DNA of 42,287 bases from Cryobacterium cryoconiti (GTDB lineage Bacteria; Actinomycetota; Actinomycetes; Actinomycetales; Microbacteriaceae): the NCBI RefSeq assembly GCF_004403065.1, contig NZ_SOHA01000027.1:1-42287 (forward strand), given 5' to 3'. Made by a program: the position numbers and the translations under genes. Numbering within the stretch: the first letter of the stretch is position 1; each line of letters starts with the position of its first letter. Positions 7,872-16,275 of the stretch are shown here, one piece after another. Under the pieces are notes generated by a model that searched no databases, was not told where the DNA came from, and saw only the letters and a program-made list of their open reading frames with translations.

Positions 7872-10800
7872 GTGCATTTTCTCGCTGTCTTGAGCATGAA
7901 GAACCGGGCGCTGATCGCGCTGATCACCATCGTCGTTGCCATTTTCGGCAGCCTCGCCCTGACCAGCCTCAAGCAGGAGCTGATTCCTTCCCTGCAGCTG
8001 CCGCAGCTGGTGGTTTCCACGAGCTATCCGGGCGCATCTCCCGAGGTGGTCAACGACGACGTGTCGACGCCGATCGAGACGGCGATCCAGGGCATCCCCG
8101 GCCTCGAATCCACCTCGACGACCAGCAGCACCAACGCGTCTCTGGTGAGCGCCACCTTCACCTACGGCACCGACCTGGTCAAGGCCGAATCGCGCATCAG
8201 CCAGGCCGTCAACCGCATCAAGTCGACCCTGCCGGAGAACCTCGACCCGCAGGTCCTCTCCGGCAGCATCGACGACTTCCCGGTGCTGTCCCTCGCCGTG
8301 TCCGGCGACTCCGAGACCCTCGCCGACGACCTCAAGCGCAGCGTGCTCGGCGACATCCGTGACGTGGAGGGCGTGCGCGAGGCGGCCCTCGTCGGTGACG
8401 CCGGCCGCCGGGTGACCATCACACCGGATGCCGCGCAGCTGGCCCAGCGCGGCCTCACCAGCCAGGACATCCGCAGTGCGCTGCAGCAGAACGGGTCGCT
8501 GATCCCGGCCGGGTCCTTGACCGAAGGCGACACGACCCTGTCGGTGCAGACCGGCGCGAAGCTGAACCAGGCCGAGGACATCGCCGCGCTGCCGATCATC
8601 GCCCCGGTACCCGGCGGGGGACCCACCACCATCGGTGACGTCGCGGGCGTCGCACTCGGAGACAACCCGGTCGCCAGCATCTCCCGCGTCGACGGAAAAT
8701 CGGCCCTGACCATCGCGGTCACCAAGGTTCCCGCGGCGAACACGGTCGACGTGTCCGAGGCTGTCCGGGCGATCCTGCCTGACCTGGAGGCGGCCGTCTC
8801 CGGGGCGACCTTCACGGTGGTCTTCGACCAGGCGCCGTTCATCCAGGAATCCATCGACGCGCTCACCGAGGAGGGCCTGCTCGGGCTCATCTTCGCCGTG
8901 CTCGTGATCCTCGTCTTCCTGCTCTCGGTGCGGGCCACCCTGGTCACCGCGATCTCCATCCCGACCTCGGTGCTGATCACCTTCATCGGGCTGCAGAGCG
9001 TGGGCTATTCGCTGAACATCCTCACCCTCGGCGCCCTGACCATCGCGATCGGCCGTGTCGTCGACGACTCCATCGTGGTGATCGAGAACATCACCCGCAA
9101 CCTGGTCGAGGGTGCCGATCGCGCCGCGACCATCGTGCGAGCGGTGCGCGAGGTTGCCGGGGCGATCACGGCCTCCACCATCACCACCGTCACCGTCTTC
9201 CTGCCGATCGCGTTCGTCGGCGGCTCGACCGGGGAGCTGTTCCGCCCGTTCGCGCTCACGGTCTCGATCGCCCTGCTCGCGTCGCTGCTGGTGTCGCTGA
9301 CCATCGTGCCCGTGCTCGCGTACTGGTTCCTGCGGCCGGCCAAGGCTGTCGCTCCCGCTGCCGTCGTGCCGGCCGTCGAGGCTGCACCGGTGGTCGAGCC
9401 TGCCGAGACCCCCCGCGCACTGGCTTCACCGGTCTCGACAAGCTCGCCGGTCTCGACAAGCTCGACCACCGGATCGCGCCGCACCCGCCACAACGGCGTC
9501 GCCGCGGCCGCAGTCGCTGAGCGCCCGAGCCGACTGCAGACCGGCTACCTCCCGGTCATCCGCTGGACCCTGAACCACGCCGTCGCGACGCTCCTGGTCG
9601 CGGTGCTCGTGCTCGGTGGCACGGTGGCCCTGATTCCCTTTATGAAGATCAACTTCCTCGGCTCGAGCGGGCAGACCACCTTCCGGGTCACCCAGACGCT
9701 GCCGGTGGGAACCAGCCTCGCCGCGCAGGACGAAGCCTCCACGGCAGCCGAGAAGACCCTGCGCGGCACCGACGGCGTCGAGATCGTGCAGGTCTCCATC
9801 GGCGGCGGCAACGCCCTGGCTGCTTTCGGGGGCGGTGTCTCCTCGAGCACCGTGACCTACTCGATAACGACCGACGGGGAGGCCAACCCCGATGAGGTGC
9901 AGGATGTCGTGCGCGACCAGCTCACGGCCCTGGACGGTACCGGAGAATTCTCCGTCTCGTCCGGCGGCGGGTTCGGCGGGTCATCCGATATCGCCGTGGA
10001 CGTAACCGCCGCCTCGAACGCCGACCTGCAGACGGCCACCGACGCGGTGCTCGCCTCCGTGAAGGACCTCGACTCGATCAAGGAGAGCTCGAGCAACCTC
10101 GCAGCCTCGCGTCCGTACATCGCGGTGACCGTCGACCGGGGTGCCGCAGGCGCCGCGGGCCTGAGCGAGCTCGCCCTCGGCACGCTGGTGTCGCAGGCGA
10201 TGCAGCCCAGTGTGATCGGATCCATCGTGATCGACGAGACGACCCTGTCGGTGTACCTGCAGACGGATGCGCCGCCGACCACGACGGCCGAGCTGTCCGC
10301 CCTGCAGATCCCGACTCTGGCCGGACCCGTGGCCCTCGACACGCTGGCCACCGTCGCGCAGACCGAGGGTCCGTCGACCCTCACGACGACGAAGGGGCTG
10401 CGCACGGCGACCGTGTCCGCCACCCCCAACATCGACGACCTGGGCGCGGCCAACGCAGAGATGACCGCAGCCCTGGCCGACACCGACCTGCCGGAGGGGG
10501 CGACCGCCACACTCGGCGGCGTCACGGCCGACCAGACCGAGGCGTTCGCGCAGCTCGGGCTGGCCCTGCTGATCGCCATCCTGATCGTCTACATCGTGAT
10601 GGTGGCGACGTTCCGCTCGCTGCTGCAACCGTTGCTGCTACTCGTGTCGGTGCCGTTCGCGGCGACCGGCGCGATCGCCCTGCAGGTGATCACCGGCATC
10701 CCGCTGGGTGTGCCCTCGCTGATCGGCGTGCTGATGCTGATCGGCATCGTCGTGACCAACGCCATCGTGCTGATCGACCTGGTCAACCAGTACCGGCGCA

Positions 10801-11105
10801 GTGGGCAGTCGGTGCGCGATGCGCTCGTCAACGGCTCGTCCCGTCGTCTGCGGCCGATCCTGATGACGGCGCTCGCCACCATCTTCGCGCTGCTGCCGAT
10901 GGCGGCCGGGCTCACCGGAACGGGCGGCTTCATCTCGCAGCCGCTGGCGCTCGTGGTCATCGGCGGGCTGGTCTCCTCGACCGTGCTGACCCTGGTGGTG
11001 CTGCCCGTGCTGTATTTCCTGGTCGAGGGCGGCCGGGAGCGCCGGGCCGAGCGGCGCGAGCTGCGGGCATCCGCCGGCGCCATCTCGGACGTCTCCCGGG
11101 CCTGA
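7872..11105 (+). CDS. RND efflux permease (AcrB/SwrC-like)
   Basis: The 1,077-residue transporter has two copies of the RND repeat. TM1 lies near 12-32, followed by the periplasmic-type porter loops (QELIPSLQLPQLVVSTSYPGASPEVV). The TM4 proton-relay aspartates D398/D399 are in VGRVVDDSIVVIENI. Near the C-terminus, LMLIGIVVTNAIVLIDLVNQ is the second-repeat equivalent. It is of the HAE1/AcrB type, not MmpL. As in Bacillus SwrC, no membrane-fusion or outer-membrane partner is encoded nearby, consistent with a single-membrane cell. The central cytoplasmic linker (about 493-541) is Ala/Pro/Val-rich and encoded by copies of a dispersed GGTCTCGACAAGCTCG repeat. The start GTG 7872 has no strong ribosome site. 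The substrate is unknown, with lipopeptides or amphiphiles likely. Confidence 0.9.
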   Translation: MHFLAVLSMKNRALIALITIVVAIFGSLALTSLKQELIPSLQLPQLVVSTSYPGASPEVVNDDVSTPIETAIQGIPGLESTSTTSSTNASLVSATFTYGTDLVKAESRISQAVNRIKSTLPENLDPQVLSGSIDDFPVLSLAVSGDSETLADDLKRSVLGDIRDVEGVREAALVGDAGRRVTITPDAAQLAQRGLTSQDIRSALQQNGSLIPAGSLTEGDTTLSVQTGAKLNQAEDIAALPIIAPVPGGGPTTIGDVAGVALGDNPVASISRVDGKSALTIAVTKVPAANTVDVSEAVRAILPDLEAAVSGATFTVVFDQAPFIQESIDALTEEGLLGLIFAVLVILVFLLSVRATLVTAISIPTSVLITFIGLQSVGYSLNILTLGALTIAIGRVVDDSIVVIENITRNLVEGADRAATIVRAVREVAGAITASTITTVTVFLPIAFVGGSTGELFRPFALTVSIALLASLLVSLTIVPVLAYWFLRPAKAVAPAAVVPAVEAAPVVEPAETPRALASPVSTSSPVSTSSTTGSRRTRHNGVAAAAVAERPSRLQTGYLPVIRWTLNHAVATLLVAVLVLGGTVALIPFMKINFLGSSGQTTFRVTQTLPVGTSLAAQDEASTAAEKTLRGTDGVEIVQVSIGGGNALAAFGGGVSSSTVTYSITTDGEANPDEVQDVVRDQLTALDGTGEFSVSSGGGFGGSSDIAVDVTAASNADLQTATDAVLASVKDLDSIKESSSNLAASRPYIAVTVDRGAAGAAGLSELALGTLVSQAMQPSVIGSIVIDETTLSVYLQTDAPPTTTAELSALQIPTLAGPVALDTLATVAQTEGPSTLTTTKGLRTATVSATPNIDDLGAANAEMTAALADTDLPEGATATLGGVTADQTEAFAQLGLALLIAILIVYIVMVATFRSLLQPLLLLVSVPFAATGAIALQVITGIPLGVPSLIGVLMLIGIVVTNAIVLIDLVNQYRRSGQSVRDALVNGSSRRLRPILMTALATIFALLPMAAGLTGTGGFISQPLALVVIGGLVSSTVLTLVVLPVLYFLVEGGRERRAERRELRASAGAISDVSRA
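9389..9470 (+). repeat. Dispersed GGTCGAG-type repeat, three copies inside RND linker
   Basis: GGTGGTCGAGCCTGCCGAGAC at 9389-9409 and two inverted copies at 9431-9446 (GGTCTCGACAAGCTCG) and 9449-9470 belong to one repeat family. A further copy lies at 17815-17833. All copies here are in frame and encode the low-complexity linker VVEPAETP...VSTSSPVSTSSTT. The repeat contains the short palindromic halves GGTC..GACC typical of REP-like sequences. Confidence 0.7.
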
Positions 11106-11142
11106 CCCGCGCCGGGGCTGGCGCCGGTTGCTCGTCCCCGGC

Positions 11143-11236
11143 GTGCATAACTCCTGCAAATCCTGAGTCGCGGGTCTGACTGCCGCGGTTTTCCGGGGCA
11201 ATGGCCGAGGCTGCAGCGAAATTGCAGGAGTTATGC
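11143..11236. repeat. Intergenic palindromic element, family 1 copy 1
   Basis: A roughly 95-bp element is bounded by a perfect 15-bp inverted repeat: GCATAACTCCTGCAA at 11145-11159 and TTGCAGGAGTTATGC at 11222-11236. It fills the gap between the RND stop (11105) and the stop of the convergent lipoprotein gene (11241), so it may act as a bidirectional terminator. A related copy with the same ends lies at 14974-15072. The interior is less conserved but shares CCGCGG..TTCCG and TGGCCG. No coding capacity is seen. Confidence 0.8.
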
Positions 11237-11240
11237 GGCG

Positions 11241-11900
11241 CTAGAACGTGACCGGGGCCGGCGCCAGCGGGCCGGTGCGCACGATCTCCGTGCTGTCGTC
11301 GTCGCAGCCGTCGATGGGGTTCGGCGTGGCCACCCGGCTCGCGGTGTCCCAGCCGGGCAGCGTCACGTCGAGAGCGTCCACCGGAACGAGGGGGCAACCG
11401 TACGCGCCGGCCTGGCCGAGGTGCAGCAGGCTGTAAGCGGATGTCCCGGGCTCCAGTGCGACGACCGTCACCGTGTACCAGCGTCCCGGCTCGGTGCCGG
11501 AGACGGCCCCGACCGGCTCGCCCGTGGCCGCGCTGACCAGAGTCGTCACCGGGTAGCCCTCGACCGTGCACGCCGCTTCGCCGGTGTTCGTCAGTCGCAG
11601 GTCCCAGAAGAAGTTGCCGGCGCCGCTGTCCTGCGGCCGCGACTGCAGGGACGCCTCCAGATCGGCTCGGCCGCACGGGACCGGGCCGGCAGCAGAGTCG
11701 GGGGCAGGGGTCGTGGTGGTGGCCGCGGACGGAGCCGCGGACGGCGAAACGGTTGCGGAAGGAGTGGCCGTCGTTCCGGTGCCGGGCGGGGGCGAACTCG
11801 GCCCCGCGCATCCGGTCAGAAGCACGGCAACCACGGCGAGTGCCGCTGGTGATCGCCCCCTCGATGCAGACCCCCGACTCCCACTCCGCGTCTTCGACAT
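11241..11900 (-). CDS. DUF4232 domain lipoprotein
   Basis: The 219-residue protein begins with an Arg/Ser-rich n-region, a short hydrophobic core and a lipobox (VLLTGCAG, Cys about residue 28). A Pro/Thr/Ser/Ala linker spans about 30-70. The rest is a DUF4232 domain (FFWDLRLTNTGEAACTVEGYPVTTLV; GRWYTVTVVALEPGTSAYSLL; paired cysteines in GCPLV and DGCDDD). DUF4232 proteins are actinobacterial secreted or lipid-anchored proteins of unknown function with an Ig-like fold. The start at 11900 (MSKTRSGSRG) gives a clean lipoprotein signal; the upstream in-frame extension looks non-coding. It lies divergent to the kinase-GAF gene, about 113 bp away. Confidence 0.82.
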   Translation of the reverse strand: MSKTRSGSRGSASRGRSPAALAVVAVLLTGCAGPSSPPPGTGTTATPSATVSPSAAPSAATTTTPAPDSAAGPVPCGRADLEASLQSRPQDSGAGNFFWDLRLTNTGEAACTVEGYPVTTLVSAATGEPVGAVSGTEPGRWYTVTVVALEPGTSAYSLLHLGQAGAYGCPLVPVDALDVTLPGWDTASRVATPNPIDGCDDDSTEIVRTGPLAPAPVTF

Positions 11901-12013
11901 GACGCCAGTTTCACACGCTTTGGGCGCGCTCGCCGGGCGGGACGCCGTCGCACAGAAACCGGCAGTGGACCCAACCGATCCTGACCTAGACTCAATCCCA
12001 AAGGGGGGGTCTG

Positions 12014-13384
12014 TTGAGCACGCAATTTCCGAAGTTCCTGAACGCACGCTACCGGGTGAAAGACCTGATCGGGCGTGGCGGAATGGCCTCCGTCTACCGT
12101 GCCACCGACGAACGCCTCGGGCGGGACGTGGCAATCAAGATCTTTGAACTCCGCGCCACCGACGAACCCGACATCCAGCGCCAGCAATCCGAGATCAACG
12201 TGCTGGCGAGCCTGAACCACCACAGCCTCGTCACCCTGTTCGACGTCGGCGTTGATCGGACGGAGGCGAAGCATCCGCAGATCTACCTCGTGATGGAGCT
12301 CGTGGACGGCGTCGACCTGCGCCGGAGACTCGATGGGCCTCCGATGTCGACCCGGCATATCGCCCAAATCGGCTATGACCTGGCCGAAGGGCTCGACTAC
12401 ATCCACGGGCGCGGCGTCATTCACCGCGATATCAAACCGGCGAACATCCTCCTCGCGGAATACAGCTCGGATTCTCGGGCGCGCGCCAGGTTGACCGACT
12501 TCGGCATCGCACTGTTCCCGGATAGTGCGCGGGTGACCAGCCAGGGGATGACCACGGGAACGGCCGCCTATCTCAGCCCGGAGCAGGCACGGGGAGAGGA
12601 CGTCGGTGCGGCGAGCGACATCTACGCCTTGGGGCTCGTTCTGCTGGAGTGTTTCACCGGCGAGGCGGCGTTCCCCGGGGAACCGATCCCGTCGGCCCTG
12701 GCCAGGCTCCACCGCGACCCGACCATCCCGGAGGAACTCCCCCCGGAGTGGCGGCACCTCCTGTCGACCATGCTGGCCCGCGAGCCGGAGCAGCGGCCGC
12801 CGACCGCCGAGGTTGTGCTCGCCCTGCACCAGGCCGTCATCGCGGAAACCGGTCGTCACCGCAGTGCCGCAGATCACCACCTCGCCAGTGACGAACGAGA
12901 GCGGCTGCAGGAAATCACCCGCCTCGATATTCTCGACACGCCCTCCGACGGCACATTCGACCGGATCACGTCACTGGCCGCCCGGCTGTTCTCCGTACCG
13001 ATCGCGATCGTCAGCATCGTCGATACCGATCGCATCTGGTTCAAATCGCATCACGGCCTCGACATCGAGGAGATCCCACGCGATCCGGGCCTCTGCGCCT
13101 CGGCGATCATGTCTGATGGCCCCTGGATCGTTGAAAACGCCCGCGCCGACCCGCGTGCGCTGGCGAACCCTCTCGTGGCCGAGCAATTCGGTCTGCAGTT
13201 CTACGCCGGGGTTCCCCTGACGACCCGGAACGGCTACAACCTCGGCACGCTGTGTGTTCTCGACTTCGAACCGCGCCTCATCACCGAGGCGGAAATCCGC
13301 ACCCTCACGGATCTCGCCGCCCTGGTGGTCAGCGAACTCGAACTGCGCCTGGAAAGCCGGCGCCTCGCCCTATCTGATGACTGA
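12014..13384 (+). CDS. Ser/Thr protein kinase with C-terminal GAF domain
   Basis: The 456-residue soluble protein starts at TTG 12014, chosen because AAGGGGGGG lies 5-12 bases upstream. A Hanks-type kinase domain spans about 12-275: glycine loop GRGGMASVY (20-28), lysine K42 (VAIKIF), catalytic loop HRDIKPANILL (137-147), DFG (162-164) and SPEQARGE in the activation/P+1 loop. A GAF domain spans about 300-445 (RLDILDTPSDGTFDRITSLA; FYAGVPLTTRNGYNLGTLCVLD; LTDLAALVVSELELRL). There is no transmembrane helix or PASTA repeat, so it is unlike PknB. The GAF part resembles those that begin histidine kinases and diguanylate cyclases, which suggests regulation by a small ligand or redox signal. Substrates are unknown. 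It runs convergent with the next gene, with 4 bp between stops. Confidence 0.9.
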   Translation: MSTQFPKFLNARYRVKDLIGRGGMASVYRATDERLGRDVAIKIFELRATDEPDIQRQQSEINVLASLNHHSLVTLFDVGVDRTEAKHPQIYLVMELVDGVDLRRRLDGPPMSTRHIAQIGYDLAEGLDYIHGRGVIHRDIKPANILLAEYSSDSRARARLTDFGIALFPDSARVTSQGMTTGTAAYLSPEQARGEDVGAASDIYALGLVLLECFTGEAAFPGEPIPSALARLHRDPTIPEELPPEWRHLLSTMLAREPEQRPPTAEVVLALHQAVIAETGRHRSAADHHLASDERERLQEITRLDILDTPSDGTFDRITSLAARLFSVPIAIVSIVDTDRIWFKSHHGLDIEEIPRDPGLCASAIMSDGPWIVENARADPRALANPLVAEQFGLQFYAGVPLTTRNGYNLGTLCVLDFEPRLITEAEIRTLTDLAALVVSELELRLESRRLALSDD

Positions 13385-13388
13385 GCGG

Positions 13389-14687
13389 TCAGGCTGAGTC
13401 CTCTTTCGGCCGGGCACCGACCTCAATGCTGCTGATGCGTAACCCGTCGAGGGCGGCGACCCGCAGCTGGTAGTCCCCGGTCATAACGGTGTCGCCCACC
13501 TGGGGCAGGCGTCCGAGCAGGTAGGTGACGAAGCCGGCCGCGGTCTCGTACGGGCCGTCCTCGAGTTCGACTCCCGTGGCATCCGTGAAGTCTTCGATGT
13601 TCAGGTCGCCATCGGCCAGCCGGGCATGACCGAACTCGGCCGCAGGATGTTCCTGGGCCGGTAGGTCGTACTCGTCGTGGATCTCACCGACGAGCTCCTC
13701 GACGAGGTCCTCGAGCGTGACGATGCCGTCGGTGCCGCCGTACTCGTCGACGACGATTGCGATGTGCACGCCGGCGCGGCGCAGCTGGGTCATGGCCGGC
13801 AGGATGCGATTGTTACCGGGCAGGAAGACAATCGAACGCGCCACTTCGGCGACCGTCGTCGCACCGGGGTGGGCGTCGGGGTCCAGGAGGTCGCGCACGT
13901 GCACGAAACCCAGCACCTCGTCGACGGAGCGGCCGATCACCGGGTAACGGGAGTGTGGCAGCGAGCGGATCTCCTCCAAGGCGGCGGGGATCGACTGGCT
14001 GCCGACCAGAAAGTCAACGTCCCCACGATGGCGCATCACCTCTTGGACCAGGCGGTTGGTCGCGTCGAGCACCTCGCTCAGGATGTGCCGTTCCTCGATC
14101 GCGAGGCCCTCGTGCGCGTCGACCAGATCGCGCAGCTCCTCATCGGTCATGAGTTCACTCCGGGCGTGCGGGTCTCCGCCCAGCAGCCGCACGACGGCGT
14201 TCGTGGAGACGGACAGCAGCCAGATCACGGGGCGCATCAGGGTTGCGAATACCTGGAGCGGCGGTGCGAGCGTGAGCGCGAAGCTGCTGGCTTTCTGCAG
14301 CGCGAATCGCTTCGGCACGAGTTCCCCGAGCACCAGGGAGAGGTAGGCGACGACAAGAGTCATGCCGATCACGGCGACCGTGTCCGCAGCCCCTGGTGAG
14401 AGCCCGAGCCGCTCGAGCAGCGGGGCGATATCGGGTGCCAGGGTGGACGCGCCGTAGGCGGCAGACAGGAACCCGGCGACGGTGACGCCGATCTGCACCG
14501 CCGCCAGAAACCGGTTCGGGTCCCGGGCCAGGCGGGAGACGGTCGCACCGCGCCGACCCTCTCGTTCCAAGGCGTGCAGCTGGCTCGCGCGCAGCGACAC
14601 CAGAGCGATCTCGGTCGCGGCGAACACGCCTCCGATGAGCACGAACAGCAGCACGAGCCCCAGGTTCAACAGGGTGTACCCGTCCAT
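13389..14687 (-). CDS. CNNM/CorC-type membrane protein (hemolysin family)
   Basis: The 432-residue protein has an N-terminal DUF21/CNNM membrane domain (about 1-180) with four hydrophobic segments, including GLVLLFVLIGGVFAATEIALV and the conserved LVLGELVPKRFALQ. Two CBS domains span about 200-320 (MRHRGDVDFLVGSQSIPAAL; HSRYPVIGRSVDEVLGFVHVRDLL; HIAIVVDEYGGTDGIVTLEDLVEELVGEI). A CorC_HlyC domain follows from about 335 to 425. The family is annotated hemolysin for historical reasons; members studied are linked to Mg2+ or Co2+ export. No partner gene is adjacent. The length is standard. Confidence 0.92.
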   Translation of the reverse strand: MDGYTLLNLGLVLLFVLIGGVFAATEIALVSLRASQLHALEREGRRGATVSRLARDPNRFLAAVQIGVTVAGFLSAAYGASTLAPDIAPLLERLGLSPGAADTVAVIGMTLVVAYLSLVLGELVPKRFALQKASSFALTLAPPLQVFATLMRPVIWLLSVSTNAVVRLLGGDPHARSELMTDEELRDLVDAHEGLAIEERHILSEVLDATNRLVQEVMRHRGDVDFLVGSQSIPAALEEIRSLPHSRYPVIGRSVDEVLGFVHVRDLLDPDAHPGATTVAEVARSIVFLPGNNRILPAMTQLRRAGVHIAIVVDEYGGTDGIVTLEDLVEELVGEIHDEYDLPAQEHPAAEFGHARLADGDLNIEDFTDATGVELEDGPYETAAGFVTYLLGRLPQVGDTVMTGDYQLRVAALDGLRISSIEVGARPKEDSA

Positions 14688-14973
14688 CAGGCGACCGTTC
14701 CCGGCTGGCCGCTTCGGCTGGTCGGGTGGGGATTTCGGGAATGCTCCACCTGATCAGTCTAAAGCCGGGTCCGCGCTACTGCCGCTTATGGTCTTCCGGG
14801 CCGGGCACGCCGGGCAGGATGTCGGAGATCCCGGTGTCGCGTGACCAGGGCCGGCCGATGCCGCTCCACATCGGTACCCGGCGGATGAACCCCGGGGTGC
14901 CCGGTGGCGAAGCCGGCCAATCTCCTGAGTGAGCCACGGTCAGGCGGGCCACCGGCCGCCCGCCAGCGGATCC
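14688..14973. other. Intergenic stretch without a supported gene
   Basis: This stretch lies between the start of the CNNM/CorC gene and the palindromic element. It should hold the CNNM/CorC promoter at its left end. Short open frames here (for example the minus-strand one ending near 14776) have no recognisable protein signature and begin inside the repeat element, so no gene is called. It may contain a decayed coding remnant, but I see no homology to support one. Confidence 0.4.
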
Positions 14974-15072
14974 CGTGCATAACTCCTGCAATATCCGTAG
15001 CCTGCTCCGGACATCCGCGGAATTCCGCGGGAGACTGGCCGGCAGCTGAGCAATTTGCAGGAGTTATGCACG
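14974..15072. repeat. Intergenic palindromic element, family 1 copy 2
   Basis: A 99-bp element is bounded by a perfect 18-bp inverted repeat: CGTGCATAACTCCTGCAA at 14974-14991 and TTGCAGGAGTTATGCACG at 15055-15072. It is the same family as the copy at 11143-11236. Its right arm supplies the stop codon of hutI (TTA at 15064-15066 read as TAA on the minus strand), and the hairpin could end the hut operon transcript. Confidence 0.82.
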
Positions 15073-16275
15073 AGGGGCTGGGGCGAGCGGCGCCGGGCTG
15101 CGACCGACACCGGAGCGAACGCCCTGCCGCCAGACCGCCCAGGTCAGCGGCACGCCGGGGCGGTAGGCGAGATGGGCGACGGATGGCGCGTCGAGCACCT
15201 GCAGGTCGGCCCGCCCGCCCACGCGGAGGGCTCCGACCGCGTCCGAACCCGTGTCGCGGTTCAGCGCCCGGGCGCCGCCGCGGGTCGCCGCCCACACCGC
15301 CTCCTCGATCGTCAGGCCCATCTGCAGCACGGCGGTGGCCACGCAGAACCCCATCGACGTCGTGTAGGAGCTGCCCGGATTGCAGTTGGTGGCCAGGGCG
15401 ATGCTCGCGCCGGCGTCGACGAGTCGCCGCGCCGGCGGGAACGGCTGCCGGGTGGACAGGTCGCAGGCCGGGAGCAGGGTCGCCACGGTGGCCGAGCCGG
15501 CGAGGGCGTCGATGTCCGCCGACTCCAGGTGATTGCAGTGGTCGACGCTGGCCGCGCCGAGTTCCACCGCGAGCCGAACCCCGCCGCTGAATCCCAGCTG
15601 GTTGCCGTGCAGTCGCAGGCCGAGTCCGGCGGCGCGGCCGGCCAGCAGCATCTCCCGGCTCTCCTCCACATCGAACGCGCCCACCTCGCAGAACGCGTCG
15701 ACGAACTGCACGTGCGGCGCCACGGCGGCGAGCATCGGCCCGGTGACGAGGTCGAGGTAGTCGCGCCGGTCGATGCCCGGGGGCACTATATGCGCGCCAA
15801 GGAATGTGACCACATCGGCGACGGATGCCGCCACGCGCGCCGACCGCACCTCGCTCGCCAGATCGAGGCCGTAGCCGGTTTTGCTCTCGAGGAACGTGGT
15901 GCCCTGCGCCTCGGCCTCCTGCCTGAGCCGGGCCGCCGAGGCCTCGAGCTGATCCTCGGTCGCGGCGCGGGTGGCGGCCACGGTGGTCAGGATTCCGCCG
16001 GCCGCATACGGCTGCCCGGCCATCCGGGCCTCGAATTCGGCGGCCCGGTCGCCCGCGAACACCAGGTGGGTGTGGCTGTCGACCCAGCCGGGCAGGGCGG
16101 CCCGGCCGCCGACATCCGTGCGGAGGTCGGCCGCCGGCGCCGCTGACGCCGGACCGATCCAGGCGATGCGGCCTTCCGCGATCACGAGGGCGGCGTCGGC
16201 GAGGCGCGGGGTGTCATCCGCCTGGGTGGTCAGCTCCCGGATACCGGTGATCAGCTCGGTCGGTTCGGTGGTCAC
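15064..16275 (-). CDS. hutI: Imidazolonepropionase
   Basis: The 403-residue amidohydrolase-superfamily enzyme cleaves 4-imidazolone-5-propanoate to N-formimino-L-glutamate, the third step of histidine degradation. Metal and substrate motifs are [12 protein letters not shown] (HxH), [24 protein letters not shown] and [14 protein letters not shown]. The GTG at 16275 is chosen because AGGAG lies upstream and the GTGA overlaps the hutF stop, which implies coupling. This gives the standard length of about 400; a longer in-frame start at 16536 would lie inside hutF. The last residues ([10 protein letters not shown]) and the stop codon run into the palindromic element, so the C-terminus may have been trimmed or rewritten by it. 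It is the last gene of the leftward hut operon. Confidence 0.95.
   Translation of the reverse strand: MTTEPTELITGIRELTTQADDTPRLADAALVIAEGRIAWIGPASAAPAADLRTDVGGRAALPGWVDSHTHLVFAGDRAAEFEARMAGQPYAAGGILTTVAATRAATEDQLEASAARLRQEAEAQGTTFLESKTGYGLDLASEVRSARVAASVADVVTFLGAHIVPPGIDRRDYLDLVTGPMLAAVAPHVQFVDAFCEVGAFDVEESREMLLAGRAAGLGLRLHGNQLGFSGGVRLAVELGAASVDHCNHLESADIDALAGSATVATLLPACDLSTRQPFPPARRLVDAGASIALATNCNPGSSYTTSMGFCVATAVLQMGLTIEEAVWAATRGGARALNRDTGSDAVGALRVGGRADLQVLDAPSVAHLAYRPGVPLTWAVWRQGVRSGVGRSPAPLAPAPRA

Noticed and set aside
7872..11105. MmpL-type mycolate transporter
   Set aside because: The porter-domain motifs and the DD pair in TM4 are of the AcrB/HAE1 type; MmpL motifs are absent.
14776..14991. 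71-codon minus-strand frame in the 14.7-15.0 kb gap
   Set aside because: It begins inside the palindromic element, lacks a ribosome site and has no recognisable motif.
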